Assembly (NCBI GenBank): GCA_000263395.1
Contig: AJXE01000011.1
Location: forward strand, 1 to 64,000
Length of the DNA stretch: 64,000 nucleotides
DNA from: Stutzerimonas stutzeri TS44
Lineage (GTDB): Bacteria > Pseudomonadota > Gammaproteobacteria > Pseudomonadales > Pseudomonadaceae
Direction of reading: 5' to 3'
Shown here: positions 37,823 to 47,143 of the stretch, one piece after another
How the letters are laid out: each line of letters starts with the position of its first letter
Position numbering within the stretch: position 1 is the stretch's first letter
The notes under the pieces: generated by a model
Told to the model about the DNA's origin: nothing
The model's input: only the letters and a program-made list of their open reading frames with translations
Databases searched by the model: none
Program-made: the position numbers and the translations under genes

Positions 37823-39484
37823 ATGTTCAAGACCAACGTAATTGCCAATTCCGCGCTGAGCCTGGCGGCGCTGCTCGTCTGGGTCGGCCAGGTGCAGGCG
37901 GCTCAATACGATCTCGGCAATCCGGACCTCTCGATGCGTTGGGATAACACCTTGCGCTATAACCTGGGTGTTCGTGCCGAGAGCCGTGACGACGCGCTTG
38001 CCAACAACGCCACCTATGACGAATCCGACTCCAAGTTCGACCGTGGCGATGTGGTAACCAATCGCGTCGACCTGATGAGCGAATTCGAGTTGGCCTACAA
38101 GCGCTACCACGGTTTTCGCATCAGTGGCGCAGCCTGGTATGACCAGGCCTATTCCGATACCGATGTCGAAACCGGATCGGGCGCGGTGTACTACCCGGGC
38201 GCCTTTCCCGGCGCGAGCGTTCCGAGCTATCGCGGCGGCGAATATTCGAGCCATACCAAGCGTTATCACCATGGTCCCAGCGGCGAACTGCTGGATGCCT
38301 TTGCGTTCACTCGCTTCTATGTAGGCGATGCTCCGGTCAGCGTGCGCGCCGGTCGGCATACGGTGTACTGGGGCAACGGACTGTTGATCGCGGGACATGC
38401 GTTGTCCTATTCACAAGCACCGCTGGACGGCCGCAAGGCGCTCGCCAACCCAGGCACCGAAACACGGGAAATCTTCCTGCCGTTGGCACAGATATCCGCC
38501 CAGGCCCAGGTCACCGACCGGTTGTCCATTGCCGGTCAGTATTTCTTCGAGTGGGACAGCACAAGAGCGCCGGAAGGCGGTACCTATCTGGCCTCGGCCG
38601 ATGTCGCCCTCGAAGGTCCCAACCAATTGCCGGTTGCACCGGGTTTTGCTTTTCCCATCGTCGACCCGCTGGAGCCCGACGACAGCGGTAACTGGGGCGT
38701 AATGGCCAGCTACGGGCTGGACTTCATGCACTCCGAGGTCAGCGCCTACTACCGCGAGTTCGATGACTACACGCCTTGGGGCCTGCAGGTCGGGCCGGAT
38801 TTCGCCCGCTATGTGTACGCTGAAAACACCAAGCTTTACGGTCTGGGCTGGTCTATGGGACCGGTGCTCGGCGGCGCTTCGGTAGGTATCGATCTTTCCT
38901 ACCGCAAGGATGCACCCTTGATATCCAGTGGCATCAGCTTGGCGGACAACCAGGGCGCGCGTGGCGACACCCTGCATATGGTGGTCAATGGGTTGTGGCT
39001 GTTACCGCGCACGGATTATTTCGACACCGGCACCCTGATCGCCGAGATGGCTTACAGCCATCTGGACAAGGTCACCCACAACGAGAGCCTGTTCCGCGGC
39101 GAAGGCTACGACGGCTGCGCAGCGGGGCAAGACAAGGAATGGGGTTGCGCCACTCGCAACTATGTCGGCGCGGCGCTCAGCTTCACGCCGCAGTGGCTGG
39201 GTGTGTTCCCTGGCTGGAATCTGTCCATGCCCATGAGCGTGGATTACGGCATTTCCGGCAACGCCGCGACGGGTGGCGGCAACGAGGGCCGGTACACCTA
39301 CAAGGTCGGCGTGAAGGCGCTGTTCGACGAGCGCTACGACTTCACCCTGGCTTACATCGGCTATGGCAGCCAACGCAATTACGACGATATCGCCGGCGTT
39401 GGCAAGACCGTGGTTGGCGGCAGCGGGGATATCGGCCTGTCCGACCGCAACTGGCTATCCCTCACATTCAGCACGGCTTTCTGA
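37823..39484 (+). CDS. DUF1302 outer-membrane-type protein, copy 2 (divergent)
   Basis: A 553-aa protein starting MFKTNVIANS, with GGAG seven bases before. The signal peptide is cleaved near VQA-AQYDLG. It keeps the family blocks (NPDLSMRWDNTLRYNLGV, DESDSKFDRGDVVTNRVDLM, HHGPSGELLDAFAF, AGRHTVYWGNG, EIFLPLAQ). It carries an extra loop (GAVYYPGAFPGASVPSYRGG at about 120-140) absent from copies 1 and 3. It ends LTFSTAF, the aromatic-terminated pattern of outer-membrane barrels. The loop may change substrate choice. It is paired with the DUF1329 gene at 39628. Confidence 0.9.
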   Translation: MFKTNVIANSALSLAALLVWVGQVQAAQYDLGNPDLSMRWDNTLRYNLGVRAESRDDALANNATYDESDSKFDRGDVVTNRVDLMSEFELAYKRYHGFRISGAAWYDQAYSDTDVETGSGAVYYPGAFPGASVPSYRGGEYSSHTKRYHHGPSGELLDAFAFTRFYVGDAPVSVRAGRHTVYWGNGLLIAGHALSYSQAPLDGRKALANPGTETREIFLPLAQISAQAQVTDRLSIAGQYFFEWDSTRAPEGGTYLASADVALEGPNQLPVAPGFAFPIVDPLEPDDSGNWGVMASYGLDFMHSEVSAYYREFDDYTPWGLQVGPDFARYVYAENTKLYGLGWSMGPVLGGASVGIDLSYRKDAPLISSGISLADNQGARGDTLHMVVNGLWLLPRTDYFDTGTLIAEMAYSHLDKVTHNESLFRGEGYDGCAAGQDKEWGCATRNYVGAALSFTPQWLGVFPGWNLSMPMSVDYGISGNAATGGGNEGRYTYKVGVKALFDERYDFTLAYIGYGSQRNYDDIAGVGKTVVGGSGDIGLSDRNWLSLTFSTAF

Positions 39485-39627
39485 GCGGATAACGACGTGT
39501 CGGTCTGCATGCAGAGCCGCCGCGAATCTGCGCGCTTTTCCGGTGAGCCTGGCTTTGCCGAGGCTTGGCTCAATGAGCAGGCGCGCTTTCCAGACTATGA
39601 CAAAAACAACGATGACTGGAGGTATAC

Positions 39628-40977
39628 ATGCTCTTCAACCGATCTGTGACCGGATTGCTGGCCGCCATAGGCGCCGCGTCAGTGTGCGCAGCGCCGTACT
39701 CGCCAGCCGACCTCGGCGACGAGTTGACCCGCTTCGGAGCCATAGCGGCTGGTAACGAAGCCGGCACCATCCCGGCCTATGACGGCGGCCTGAAAGTACC
39801 GGCGGGCCTGCAGCCCGGCGATGGTCAATGGCCGAATCCGTTCGAAGGCGAGACGCCTCGGGTGCGGGTAACGGCGGCCAACGCTGATGAATACGCCGAG
39901 CAGCTCTCATCGGGGCAGATGAAACTGCTCAAGCAGTACCCCGACACCTATTACATGGACATCTACCCGACCCACCGCACCGCGGCATTCCCAGAGGAAT
40001 TTCTGGCGGCCACCGAGGGCAATGCCAAAAGTTCGGAGTGCAAGACCATTAATGACGGCCTTTCGATCACCGAAGCCTGTCGGGGCGGCTTACCCTTCCC
40101 GCTGCCCGAAAGCGGTGAGCAGGTGATGTGGAACTACATTCTCAATTACCAAGGCATCAACGGTTGGGACTGGAACCACAGTGCTTATGTCGTCAATCAG
40201 GGCCACGCCACGCTTACCAATACCAATCAATCCACGGGTGAAAAACCGTATTACCAGATTGGCGTGGACGGTCGTGACCCGACGATAGCCCAGCGCATCT
40301 GGTCGCGGGTCGTTGCGCCAGCACGTACCGCAGGGCAGGCATCCGGCTACTGGGATTACCTCGATCCCGTGGAGAACTCGCGCTACGCCTGGAGCTACTC
40401 CACCGGCCAGCGCCGAGTCCGCCAGGCCCCCGAATTCAACTACGACACTCCCAACTCGGCCTTTGGCGGCGTGGCCTTCTATGACGAAATTTTCCTGTTC
40501 TCCGGAAAGATGGACCGCTTCGACTGGAAGCTGGTCGGCAAGAAGGAAATGTTCATTCCCTACAGCAACTACAAGCTGAAGTGGGGCTGTGACATGGAGA
40601 CCAAACTGATGCCCAACCACATCAATCCTGACTGCGAGCGCTGGGAGCTGCATCGCGTCTGGGTGGTCGAGGCAACTCGCAAGGAGGGCGTGCGCCACGC
40701 GCAGAGCAAACGCCGCTACTACATCGACGAGGACACCTTTGGCGCAGCGGTTTACGACGCCTGGGACGACAGCGGCGAAATGTTCCGGGCCGGCGCCCAA
40801 TACAACATCCAGGCCTACGGCATTCCCAACAATCCTCAGCAGGACGCCTACTCGCTGTACGACTTCACCCGCAGCCAGTACGGCATGTTCGGCAACGGCC
40901 CGACGCGCTATCGCGACAAACCGATCGCCGAGCGCGAAGCCAATCCGCAGACCATAGCCGGCGGCCAGACCCGCTAA
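39628..40977 (+). CDS. DUF1329 exported protein paired with DUF1302 copy 2
   Basis: A 449-aa protein with RBS GGAGG before ATG at 39628. The signal peptide is MLFNRSVTGLLAAIGAASVC-AA, with a Cys near cleavage that does not form a clean lipobox. Family blocks are GGLPFPLPESGEQVMWNYIL, ENSRYAWSYSTGQRRVRQAP, FDWKLVGKKEMFIPYSNYKL, ERWELHRVWVVEATRKEG and the end GGQTR. It is the most divergent DUF1329 copy in the window, matching its divergent DUF1302 partner, which suggests the pairs co-evolve. Confidence 0.9.
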   Translation: MLFNRSVTGLLAAIGAASVCAAPYSPADLGDELTRFGAIAAGNEAGTIPAYDGGLKVPAGLQPGDGQWPNPFEGETPRVRVTAANADEYAEQLSSGQMKLLKQYPDTYYMDIYPTHRTAAFPEEFLAATEGNAKSSECKTINDGLSITEACRGGLPFPLPESGEQVMWNYILNYQGINGWDWNHSAYVVNQGHATLTNTNQSTGEKPYYQIGVDGRDPTIAQRIWSRVVAPARTAGQASGYWDYLDPVENSRYAWSYSTGQRRVRQAPEFNYDTPNSAFGGVAFYDEIFLFSGKMDRFDWKLVGKKEMFIPYSNYKLKWGCDMETKLMPNHINPDCERWELHRVWVVEATRKEGVRHAQSKRRYYIDEDTFGAAVYDAWDDSGEMFRAGAQYNIQAYGIPNNPQQDAYSLYDFTRSQYGMFGNGPTRYRDKPIAEREANPQTIAGGQTR

Positions 40978-41090
40978 GCATTTACTCGTGGCGTGCTCCG
41001 TTTCTGTCTTTGAAATAGCGGGGGCAGGTCGGTCTTTGCCGCCGCTGGACGCGATGGGTGCAGCCTGATGATTAACAGAGGGGTTTGTTA

Positions 41091-41891
41091 GTGAGCAATC
41101 GACTGGAAAACAAAGTGGCGCTGATCACCGGCGCGGGCAGCGGTATTGGTCGCTCATGCGCGCAGATGTTTGCGGAGCAGGGTGCCCAGGTTGTCGTGAC
41201 CGATCTGTACGCCGACGCGGCCGAGCGCGTCGCCGAAGCCATTTCGCAGGCGGGGGGCAAGGCGATAGGGATGAAGGTCGACGTGGGCCGCGAGGAAGAT
41301 CTGGCGCAGATGGTCGACACTGCGATGACATCCTTTGGCCGTCTCGACGTGCTGTTCAACAATGCCGTGAACAAGAACCCCGACACCGCAAGAGACGTGG
41401 ATTTTCTCACCTTCAACGAGGACCTGTTCCACGCCAACATGCGCGTCAACGTACTCGGCGGTGTGCTCGCCTGCAAACACGCGCTGCCACACATGCTCGA
41501 GCAGGGGCAGGGCTCGATCATCTTCACGTCGTCCACCAGCTCGATTGCCGGTGAAGTTGCCCAGTTCAGCTATGGCGCTTCCAAGGCAGCAGTGAACTGG
41601 TACGTGCAGACGCTGGCGGCAACCTTCGGTAAGCGCGGCGTGCGCTGCAACGCAATCCTGCCGGGCGTGATTCGTACCGCCGCGCTCGACGGCTGGGCCA
41701 ACGACAAGATGGTGCAGGGCTTTCTGGACATCCAGAACGTGCCGCGCCTCGGCCTACCCGAGGACATCGGCGCAATGGCCGTTTACCTCGCCTCGGACGA
41801 GTCCAGGTATGTCAACGGCGCCCTCATGCGAGTCGACGGCGGCATGAGCTGCGCCACGCCGATGGTGCCGGTGGTACGCGCCTATCTCTGA
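41091..41891 (+). CDS. Short-chain dehydrogenase/reductase
   Basis: A 266-aa classical SDR from the GTG at 41091 (AGAGGGG precedes it). The cofactor motif is TGAGSGIG at 13-20. Asp38 after VVV suggests NAD preference. Catalytic Ser148, Tyr161 and Lys165 lie in FTSSTSSIAG and FSYGASKAA. The C-terminal segment ESRYVNGALMRVDGGMS is typical. It starts a run of five plus-strand genes (SDR, NTF2-like, phosphotransferase, SDR, MFS). The likely role is oxidation of a secondary alcohol in a catabolic route; the substrate is unknown. Confidence 0.92.
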   Translation: MSNRLENKVALITGAGSGIGRSCAQMFAEQGAQVVVTDLYADAAERVAEAISQAGGKAIGMKVDVGREEDLAQMVDTAMTSFGRLDVLFNNAVNKNPDTARDVDFLTFNEDLFHANMRVNVLGGVLACKHALPHMLEQGQGSIIFTSSTSSIAGEVAQFSYGASKAAVNWYVQTLAATFGKRGVRCNAILPGVIRTAALDGWANDKMVQGFLDIQNVPRLGLPEDIGAMAVYLASDESRYVNGALMRVDGGMSCATPMVPVVRAYL

Positions 41892-41942
41892 GCAGTCATC
41901 CGCCATCCGGCGGGACGTCATCAATTCTTCTGGATAGCAAAA

Positions 41943-42389
41943 ATGGGCATACGACAAGAGACGTTTATCCGCGAATTCCTCGACGCCTGGGGCGACGGCA
42001 CCGCCGAATCGCGTCCGCAGGTCGACAAGATCATTTCGATGATGGCCGAAGACGCCGTCTGGCAACTCTGGGTGCCGGGCGGGCCGGTCATTCAAGGACG
42101 CGAGGCGCTCAGGCGCGAGATCGAACGGCAGATGAGCTACGTCACCCACAACAAATGCACGATCCGCCACATGGTGTCCTCGGATGATGTGGTCATGACC
42201 GAGCGAGACGACTATGCCGTGTCCAACGGCAAGCCGATGCCGCACTCGATGGTGGCCGTCTATGAGCTCGACGAGCAGGGGCTGATCAAGGCCTGGCGTG
42301 AATATCTCGATACCGCAGATCTGGCCAAGAAGCTAGGTGTTTCGGTCGCCGAAGTAGGCGGTCCGAGCCTTCATGCGGCTGAGCGCTGA
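41943..42389 (+). CDS. NTF2-fold protein resembling limonene-1,2-epoxide hydrolase
   Basis: A 148-aa SnoaL/NTF2-type alpha+beta barrel. The family's catalytic Asp-Arg-Asp pattern can be placed as Arg88, Asp90 (MTERDDYAV) and Asp123 (AWREYLDTADL), as in limonene-epoxide hydrolase. The AWR.Y.D end motif and the PGGPVIQGREALRRE segment fit. An epoxide or related cyclic substrate would be consistent with a P450 or monooxygenase upstream. SnoaL-like isomerases and non-catalytic relatives share the fold, so the activity is a hypothesis. Confidence 0.7.
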   Translation: MGIRQETFIREFLDAWGDGTAESRPQVDKIISMMAEDAVWQLWVPGGPVIQGREALRREIERQMSYVTHNKCTIRHMVSSDDVVMTERDDYAVSNGKPMPHSMVAVYELDEQGLIKAWREYLDTADLAKKLGVSVAEVGGPSLHAAER

Positions 42390-42412
42390 GCCTCATTGTT
42401 TAGGAGTGTGGA

Positions 42413-43792
42413 ATGAATACGGCAGTAAAAGAACAAGAAAGCGCCGCTGCAACCAGCGAAAGCAAGTTGAAGGCATTTGTCGAGCAACTCACGAACGGGC
42501 GGGTCACGAGCATGCAGCGGCTGGTTCGCTGGCGGCCGGCCTGGAATCTGGAAGTGGACAGCAATGGCCACACGCTGCGTTTGCACCTGCGAGGCGAGCG
42601 CGGCGGCGACGTCAGCCCTTTCCCGGATCTGCGCCGCGAGGCCGATATTCTCACGCTGCTTGGCCAGCAGGGCATTCCGGTGCCGCGTATCCATGGATTC
42701 TGCGAAGACCCGCCAGCGATAGTCATGGAGCTGGTGCGCGGAACGCGTGATCTTTCCGCTGCCCGCAGCGACGAAGAACGGCGCGATCTGGCTCGCCAGT
42801 ACGTGCGAGCCATGGCCGCCATGCACCAACTGCCCGTCGAACCCTTCGTGGCGCAGGGCATCGACCTGCCCGAGGGCGCCGAGGCCATTTCACTGGCTGG
42901 TTTGGAGGCTTATTACCCGCTCTACGAACGCAACAAGACACGGCCGCAGCCCTTGGTGGAATTCGCTCTCGGCTGGTTGCGCCGCAACGTACCCATGCAC
43001 CGGACCGACGCGCGCTTCGTGCAGTACGACTCGGGCCAGTATCTGTTCGAGAGCGGCCAGCTGAACGCGCTCTATGACTTTGAATTCGCGATGATCGGCG
43101 ACCCCCTGGCCGACCTCGCCTCGGCGCGTATGCGCGACAACTATGAGCCGCTGGGCGACACCTTCAGGGACCTCTATGCCTATTACCAGGAAGTCACTGG
43201 CGAGCGGCCGGACGCGAACGTGGTGCGTTTTCATACCGCGCTGTTTTCTACGGTCAGCGCCATGCAGTTTTCTTCCACCGTGGCCACGCCTCAGCCTGGC
43301 GATCCACACGATACCTACACCGAGTTCGACATCGCCTTGCGCCGTGTGGTGGTGCATGCATTGGCCGAAGCGATGGGCGTCCCTCTGGAAACCCCGGCGC
43401 TGGACATCGCCCCGGAAGGGCCGAACGCGGCACTGTTGATGATGCTCGAGGATGCCGTCGCGCAGGTGAAGGTGAGTGATGAGTTTCAGCAATCCAAGCT
43501 CAGGTCGGTGAGCAAGCTGGTCGAGTATCTCGTCAAGGGAGACGCCATGACGTTGCGATTACAGGCATTGGAACAGGCGGACGCCGAAGCGCTACTGGGC
43601 CGCACATTCGGCCATTACAGCGAGATCGACGCGGCATTGGAGGACTTCGTGCGCAGCGCCGGCCCGGAATATGACGAGCCCTTGTTGAAACTGTTCATGA
43701 AACAGATCGAGAGGCGCGTGCTGGTGTTCGGCGGCACCGCGATTGGTGGCTCGGCGAGCCATATCGATCTGCCGCCGATCGAGCCCCGCTGA
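42413..43792 (+). CDS. Aminoglycoside-phosphotransferase-fold protein with C-terminal extension
   Basis: A 459-aa protein. The N-terminal ~300 aa is an APH/choline-kinase fold (LRREADILTLLGQQGIPVPR and the metal-binding LYDFEFAMIGDPLADLAS). The usual catalytic HGDxxxxN loop is altered here: the corresponding region reads FVQYDSGQYLFESGQ, so His-Gly-Asp is not kept and activity is doubtful. The last ~130 aa (EDAVAQVKVSDEFQQSKLRS) is helical and recalls a separate domain found with this subfamily. Relatives accompany acyl-CoA dehydrogenases and SDRs in lipid or steroid catabolic clusters. Confidence 0.8.
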   Translation: MNTAVKEQESAAATSESKLKAFVEQLTNGRVTSMQRLVRWRPAWNLEVDSNGHTLRLHLRGERGGDVSPFPDLRREADILTLLGQQGIPVPRIHGFCEDPPAIVMELVRGTRDLSAARSDEERRDLARQYVRAMAAMHQLPVEPFVAQGIDLPEGAEAISLAGLEAYYPLYERNKTRPQPLVEFALGWLRRNVPMHRTDARFVQYDSGQYLFESGQLNALYDFEFAMIGDPLADLASARMRDNYEPLGDTFRDLYAYYQEVTGERPDANVVRFHTALFSTVSAMQFSSTVATPQPGDPHDTYTEFDIALRRVVVHALAEAMGVPLETPALDIAPEGPNAALLMMLEDAVAQVKVSDEFQQSKLRSVSKLVEYLVKGDAMTLRLQALEQADAEALLGRTFGHYSEIDAALEDFVRSAGPEYDEPLLKLFMKQIERRVLVFGGTAIGGSASHIDLPPIEPR

Positions 43793-43850
43793 AACCGGCC
43801 AATCATTGCCGTAGCCAAGCCACCCGTTCAGTTAGAAAGGAAGTTGTTCC

Positions 43851-44675
43851 ATGTCCGAGCAAGACACTCACGCCTTCACGAAAAAATATGGCCCTTGGGC
43901 CGTCATTGCAGGTGCTTCCCACGGTGTTGGCGCCGCGCTTGCCGACCAGGTGGCTGCAAAGGGTCTGAACTGCGTGCTGGTTGCCCGGCGCGAAGATGCC
44001 CTGACCGACCTGAAGAACCAGCTTGTCGACCGTTATGGCGTCGAGGTGCTGGTCGTCACACTGGACCTGACGCTGGACGATGCCGCCGACCGGCTGGTGG
44101 CAGCGGTGGCGGACCGGGAAGTAGGGCTGCTGATCCATAACGCCGGCGGCGATCCATACATCACTCGCTTTCTCGACACCCCGGTTGAGGACTGGGGCAA
44201 GTTATTGCGCCTGAATACTCAGACGATCATGCGCTGCTGCCATGCGTTCGGTGGCCGAATGGTTGCGCGTGGCGCCGGTGGGGTCTTGCTGGTTGGCTCC
44301 CAGGCTGCGCTGGGTGGCGTGCGCAAGCTGGCTATGTACGCGGCCACCAAGTCTTTCGCCATGACGCTGGGCGAAGGGCTCTGGGCCGAATGGAAGGGGC
44401 AGGGCGTCGATGTGCTGAACCTGCTGATCGGCACGGTCGATACGCCAACCATGCGCGACGCGATGATCAGGCAAGGAATCGCCGGCGCCCTGACCATGCA
44501 ACTAACCAAAGCCGAGGATATAGCCGCGATCGCGCTGCGCGAGTTGCCCAACGGGCCGACGCTGATCCATCCCGACGATCTGGCGGAGTCCTCCGCCGGG
44601 TCGCATTCGGGGCAGGCGCGGCGCGAACACGTACAGCGGATCAGCGCAGAGTCTGCGCTCTTTATCGGTGATTGA
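43851..44675 (+). CDS. Short-chain dehydrogenase/reductase
   Basis: A 274-aa SDR with RBS AAAGGAAGTTGTTCC before ATG at 43851. The cofactor motif is AGASHGVG (20-27). Arg46 and Arg47 after VLVA favour NADP. Ser150, Tyr163 and Lys167 are the catalytic residues (LLVGSQAALGG, AMYAATKSFA). It is of the fatty-acyl or 17-beta-HSD-like subgroup (SDR with KKYGPWAVIAGAS). It is the fourth gene of the run starting at 41091. Confidence 0.9.
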   Translation: MSEQDTHAFTKKYGPWAVIAGASHGVGAALADQVAAKGLNCVLVARREDALTDLKNQLVDRYGVEVLVVTLDLTLDDAADRLVAAVADREVGLLIHNAGGDPYITRFLDTPVEDWGKLLRLNTQTIMRCCHAFGGRMVARGAGGVLLVGSQAALGGVRKLAMYAATKSFAMTLGEGLWAEWKGQGVDVLNLLIGTVDTPTMRDAMIRQGIAGALTMQLTKAEDIAAIALRELPNGPTLIHPDDLAESSAGSHSGQARREHVQRISAESALFIGD

Positions 44676-44805
44676 AACCGTGGGGCGAGGGCGGTCGGTC
44701 GAGTATGCAGCGATGGGTTAGCACCCATCAGATATGGGGTGGCGCAGTGCCGAGCTCGGCGGTAAACGCAGTGGGTTTTTCCATACACCAGGCAGAGTCC
44801 GAAAC

Positions 44806-46056
44806 ATGAAAAATTTCGACAATACGGAGTTCAAACGAGGCTGGCGGATTCTCATCCTTGCAATCGTCGGGGTAGCCACGAGCTCGAGTTCCCTGCTGTT
44901 GTACAGCTTCAGCTCGATGGTGATTCCGCTCGAGGAGGCGATGGGCTGGCCGCGCGCCGAGCTCCAGGCTTCGATCACCGCGCTTTCGCTGGGGACCATC
45001 ATTGCCGCGCAATTGGCCGGCTGGCTAAACCTGCGTTACGGTTTGCGGCTGGTCACGCTGATCTCCCTGGTGACGCTGGCACTCAGTATGCTCGCCTTGT
45101 CGCGTGCCTCGGGATCGATCTGGATGCTTTATCTGGGGTTTTTCCTGGTTCCGCTGGCCGGTTTGGGGACCCTGCAGGTGACCTGGTCGCATCTGGTCAA
45201 TCTGTGGTTCGAGGAGAACCGCGGCTTTGCCCTGGCGATCATCCTGAGCGGCTCCGGGCTGGCGGCGATCATGCTGCCGCTCATCACGACCTGGGCGATC
45301 TCGCGCTGGGACTGGCGGGCGGGTTTCATTGCGCTGGGTGCGTTGCCGCTGCTGCTGGCGTTGCCGCTGGCGCTGCGCTGGTTGTTGCCGGTGGCCAAGG
45401 GCTACGCGTCACACTCGATGCAGAGCGGCGCCGAGCGAAGCCATCCGGGAATGCTGCTGCGTGATGCGCTGCGTTCGTGGCGCTTCTGGATCTGCAATCT
45501 TTCGATGACGCTGGTGGTGTCCTGCGTGGTTGGCATGGTGACCAACATCATTCCTCTTTTGCGGGACAAGGGGATCGCGGCGGAGCAGGCCAGCCAGATC
45601 TTCAGCACCTTCGGGATATCGCTGATCTTCGGTCGCCTGGTGGTGGGTTACCTGATCGATCGATTGTGGGCGCCGGGCGTCGCGGCTGTGGCCTTGCTGA
45701 TGCCCGCCTTGGCCTGCCTGGTGTTTCTCTATGCCGATGCCAGCATCTGGATGTTCATTCTTGCAACCCTACTGGTTGGCCTTGGCGCGGGTGCGGAATT
45801 TGACATCGCCGCCTTCCTGATCGCCCGCTATTTCGGTATGCGCGACTACGGCCGCCTGTTCGGCGTGCATCTGGGCCTGATCACTGCCGGGGCCGCTGCC
45901 GCGCCTTTGCTGTTCGGCGCCCTGTATGGCGCGAGCGGCAGCTATACCGGCCTGCTGGCCTTCTGCTGCATCTGCTTTACCGTGGGGCCATTGTTGCTGC
46001 TTGGATTAGGCGGCTATCCGGTGTTCGAGCGCGAGGCTGCGCCTGCACCGGTCTAG
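44806..46056 (+). CDS. Major facilitator superfamily transporter
   Basis: A 416-aa protein with twelve predicted membrane helices. Examples are ILILAIVGVATSSSSLLLYS and GTIIAAQLAGWLNLRYGLRL at the first loop, and LIFGRLVVGYLIDRLWAPGV at the central loop with the G-x-L-x-D-R pattern typical of MFS loop 2-3/8-9. The start MKNFDNTEF at 44806 is preferred over an upstream ATG, because family members begin just before the first helix. It resembles monocarboxylate/oxalate-type (OFA/MCT) permeases. It is probably the uptake or export step for the adjacent catabolic genes. It overlaps the AraC gene tail-to-tail by 4 bp. Confidence 0.88.
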   Translation: MKNFDNTEFKRGWRILILAIVGVATSSSSLLLYSFSSMVIPLEEAMGWPRAELQASITALSLGTIIAAQLAGWLNLRYGLRLVTLISLVTLALSMLALSRASGSIWMLYLGFFLVPLAGLGTLQVTWSHLVNLWFEENRGFALAIILSGSGLAAIMLPLITTWAISRWDWRAGFIALGALPLLLALPLALRWLLPVAKGYASHSMQSGAERSHPGMLLRDALRSWRFWICNLSMTLVVSCVVGMVTNIIPLLRDKGIAAEQASQIFSTFGISLIFGRLVVGYLIDRLWAPGVAAVALLMPALACLVFLYADASIWMFILATLLVGLGAGAEFDIAAFLIARYFGMRDYGRLFGVHLGLITAGAAAAPLLFGALYGASGSYTGLLAFCCICFTVGPLLLLGLGGYPVFEREAAPAPV

Positions 46057-46985
46057 CTGACGTCCTGCTCATCAGGCCAGGCCTCGCGTTGGCCTGGTGA
46101 GCGCTGTCGACGGAACTCCTCGGGCGTCCAGCCGACCGCTTTTCGAAATGCTGCGGAAAAGGCGGCGGCGCTCTGGAACCCGGTCATGTAGGCGATCTGC
46201 TTGATCAGCAGGGAAGGGTCGCCGAGCAGCCTCATCGCCCGGTTGACCCGTGCTTCGGCCGAGTACTGGCGCAGGGTCTTGCCCGTGGTGTTCTTGAAAT
46301 AAACCGACAGCTTCCTTTCCGGTAAGGCACACAGATCGGCCAGCTTGCGCAGCGAAATATCGTTTGCATCGGCTTCCAGGGCTTCCCTCAAGTGCTGCAG
46401 CTGCCGGCGACTCAGCTTGCCGGGTTCGTCGTCATCGCGCTGTTCGCCCAGAAATTCCTTGCGCAGTTCCAGCGCGATGCCGGTCATCAGGCATTCGATA
46501 TGAAGCTCGCTGGCAAACCCGGGTGTTGCAACCTCTTCGCCAAGCCTGCGCAGCGAGGCCTGCAAATAGCTGCTTTGGAGGTTCAGCATGGCGTCCGTGA
46601 TGCAGTGTTCCCAGTCCCAGCGGTAAGCCGCGAGCGGAGCGATGGCAGCAGGGTCGAACAGGCAGATCACCGCTTTTTGCTGACAAGCCCGATGCTTGAG
46701 GTGAAAGTCGCTTCCCGGCGGGATGAATATCGTCTGACCGAGCGGCTGGCAGCTTCCCTGGTTGCCCGACAAGGTGCCCCGATTTGATAGCGGCGCGTTT
46801 TCGGGGGCTTCGGCCAGCAGTAGCCTGATTAGACAATGATCGGTTAAGTGTATCAGCGCAGCTCCCGAGCTGGACCAATGTGCATGCTCGACGCGGACCT
46901 CGAAACCCGTGTTCGAAAGGCCGGCTTCGGTTGAGAAATTGCCTGGATGGTGGGATTCGTACTCCCGATATTCAATGACATTCAT
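46053..46985 (-). CDS. AraC-family transcriptional regulator
   Basis: A 310-aa regulator. The C-terminal ~100 aa holds two helix-turn-helix motifs: DISLRKLADLCALPERKLSV and LIKQIAYMTGFQSAAAFSAA, followed by FRKAVGWTPEEFRRQR. The N-terminal ligand part (IRLLLAEAPENAP, GQTIFIPPGSDFHLKH) is of the cupin-like type. It is convergent with the MFS gene and divergent from the LysR gene, so it could control either the five-gene run or the LysR side. Unlike most family members it has a long linker rich in charged residues at 180-200. Confidence 0.9.
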   Translation of the reverse strand: MNVIEYREYESHHPGNFSTEAGLSNTGFEVRVEHAHWSSSGAALIHLTDHCLIRLLLAEAPENAPLSNRGTLSGNQGSCQPLGQTIFIPPGSDFHLKHRACQQKAVICLFDPAAIAPLAAYRWDWEHCITDAMLNLQSSYLQASLRRLGEEVATPGFASELHIECLMTGIALELRKEFLGEQRDDDEPGKLSRRQLQHLREALEADANDISLRKLADLCALPERKLSVYFKNTTGKTLRQYSAEARVNRAMRLLGDPSLLIKQIAYMTGFQSAAAFSAAFRKAVGWTPEEFRRQRSPGQREAWPDEQDVS

Positions 46986-47143
46986 GTCGATTCCTTCAGC
47001 CGTTCTTATTGTTGGTGCTGAGCTTTCCTGCCGCTGACTGACACGTCGGGTGCAGGTTTACGAAATGAGGACCATCGCCGAGTGTAACCATCAGGTTAAG
47101 CTTGGCGATTCATATATTCCGGATCCAGGTATTGGGTTTTCAG

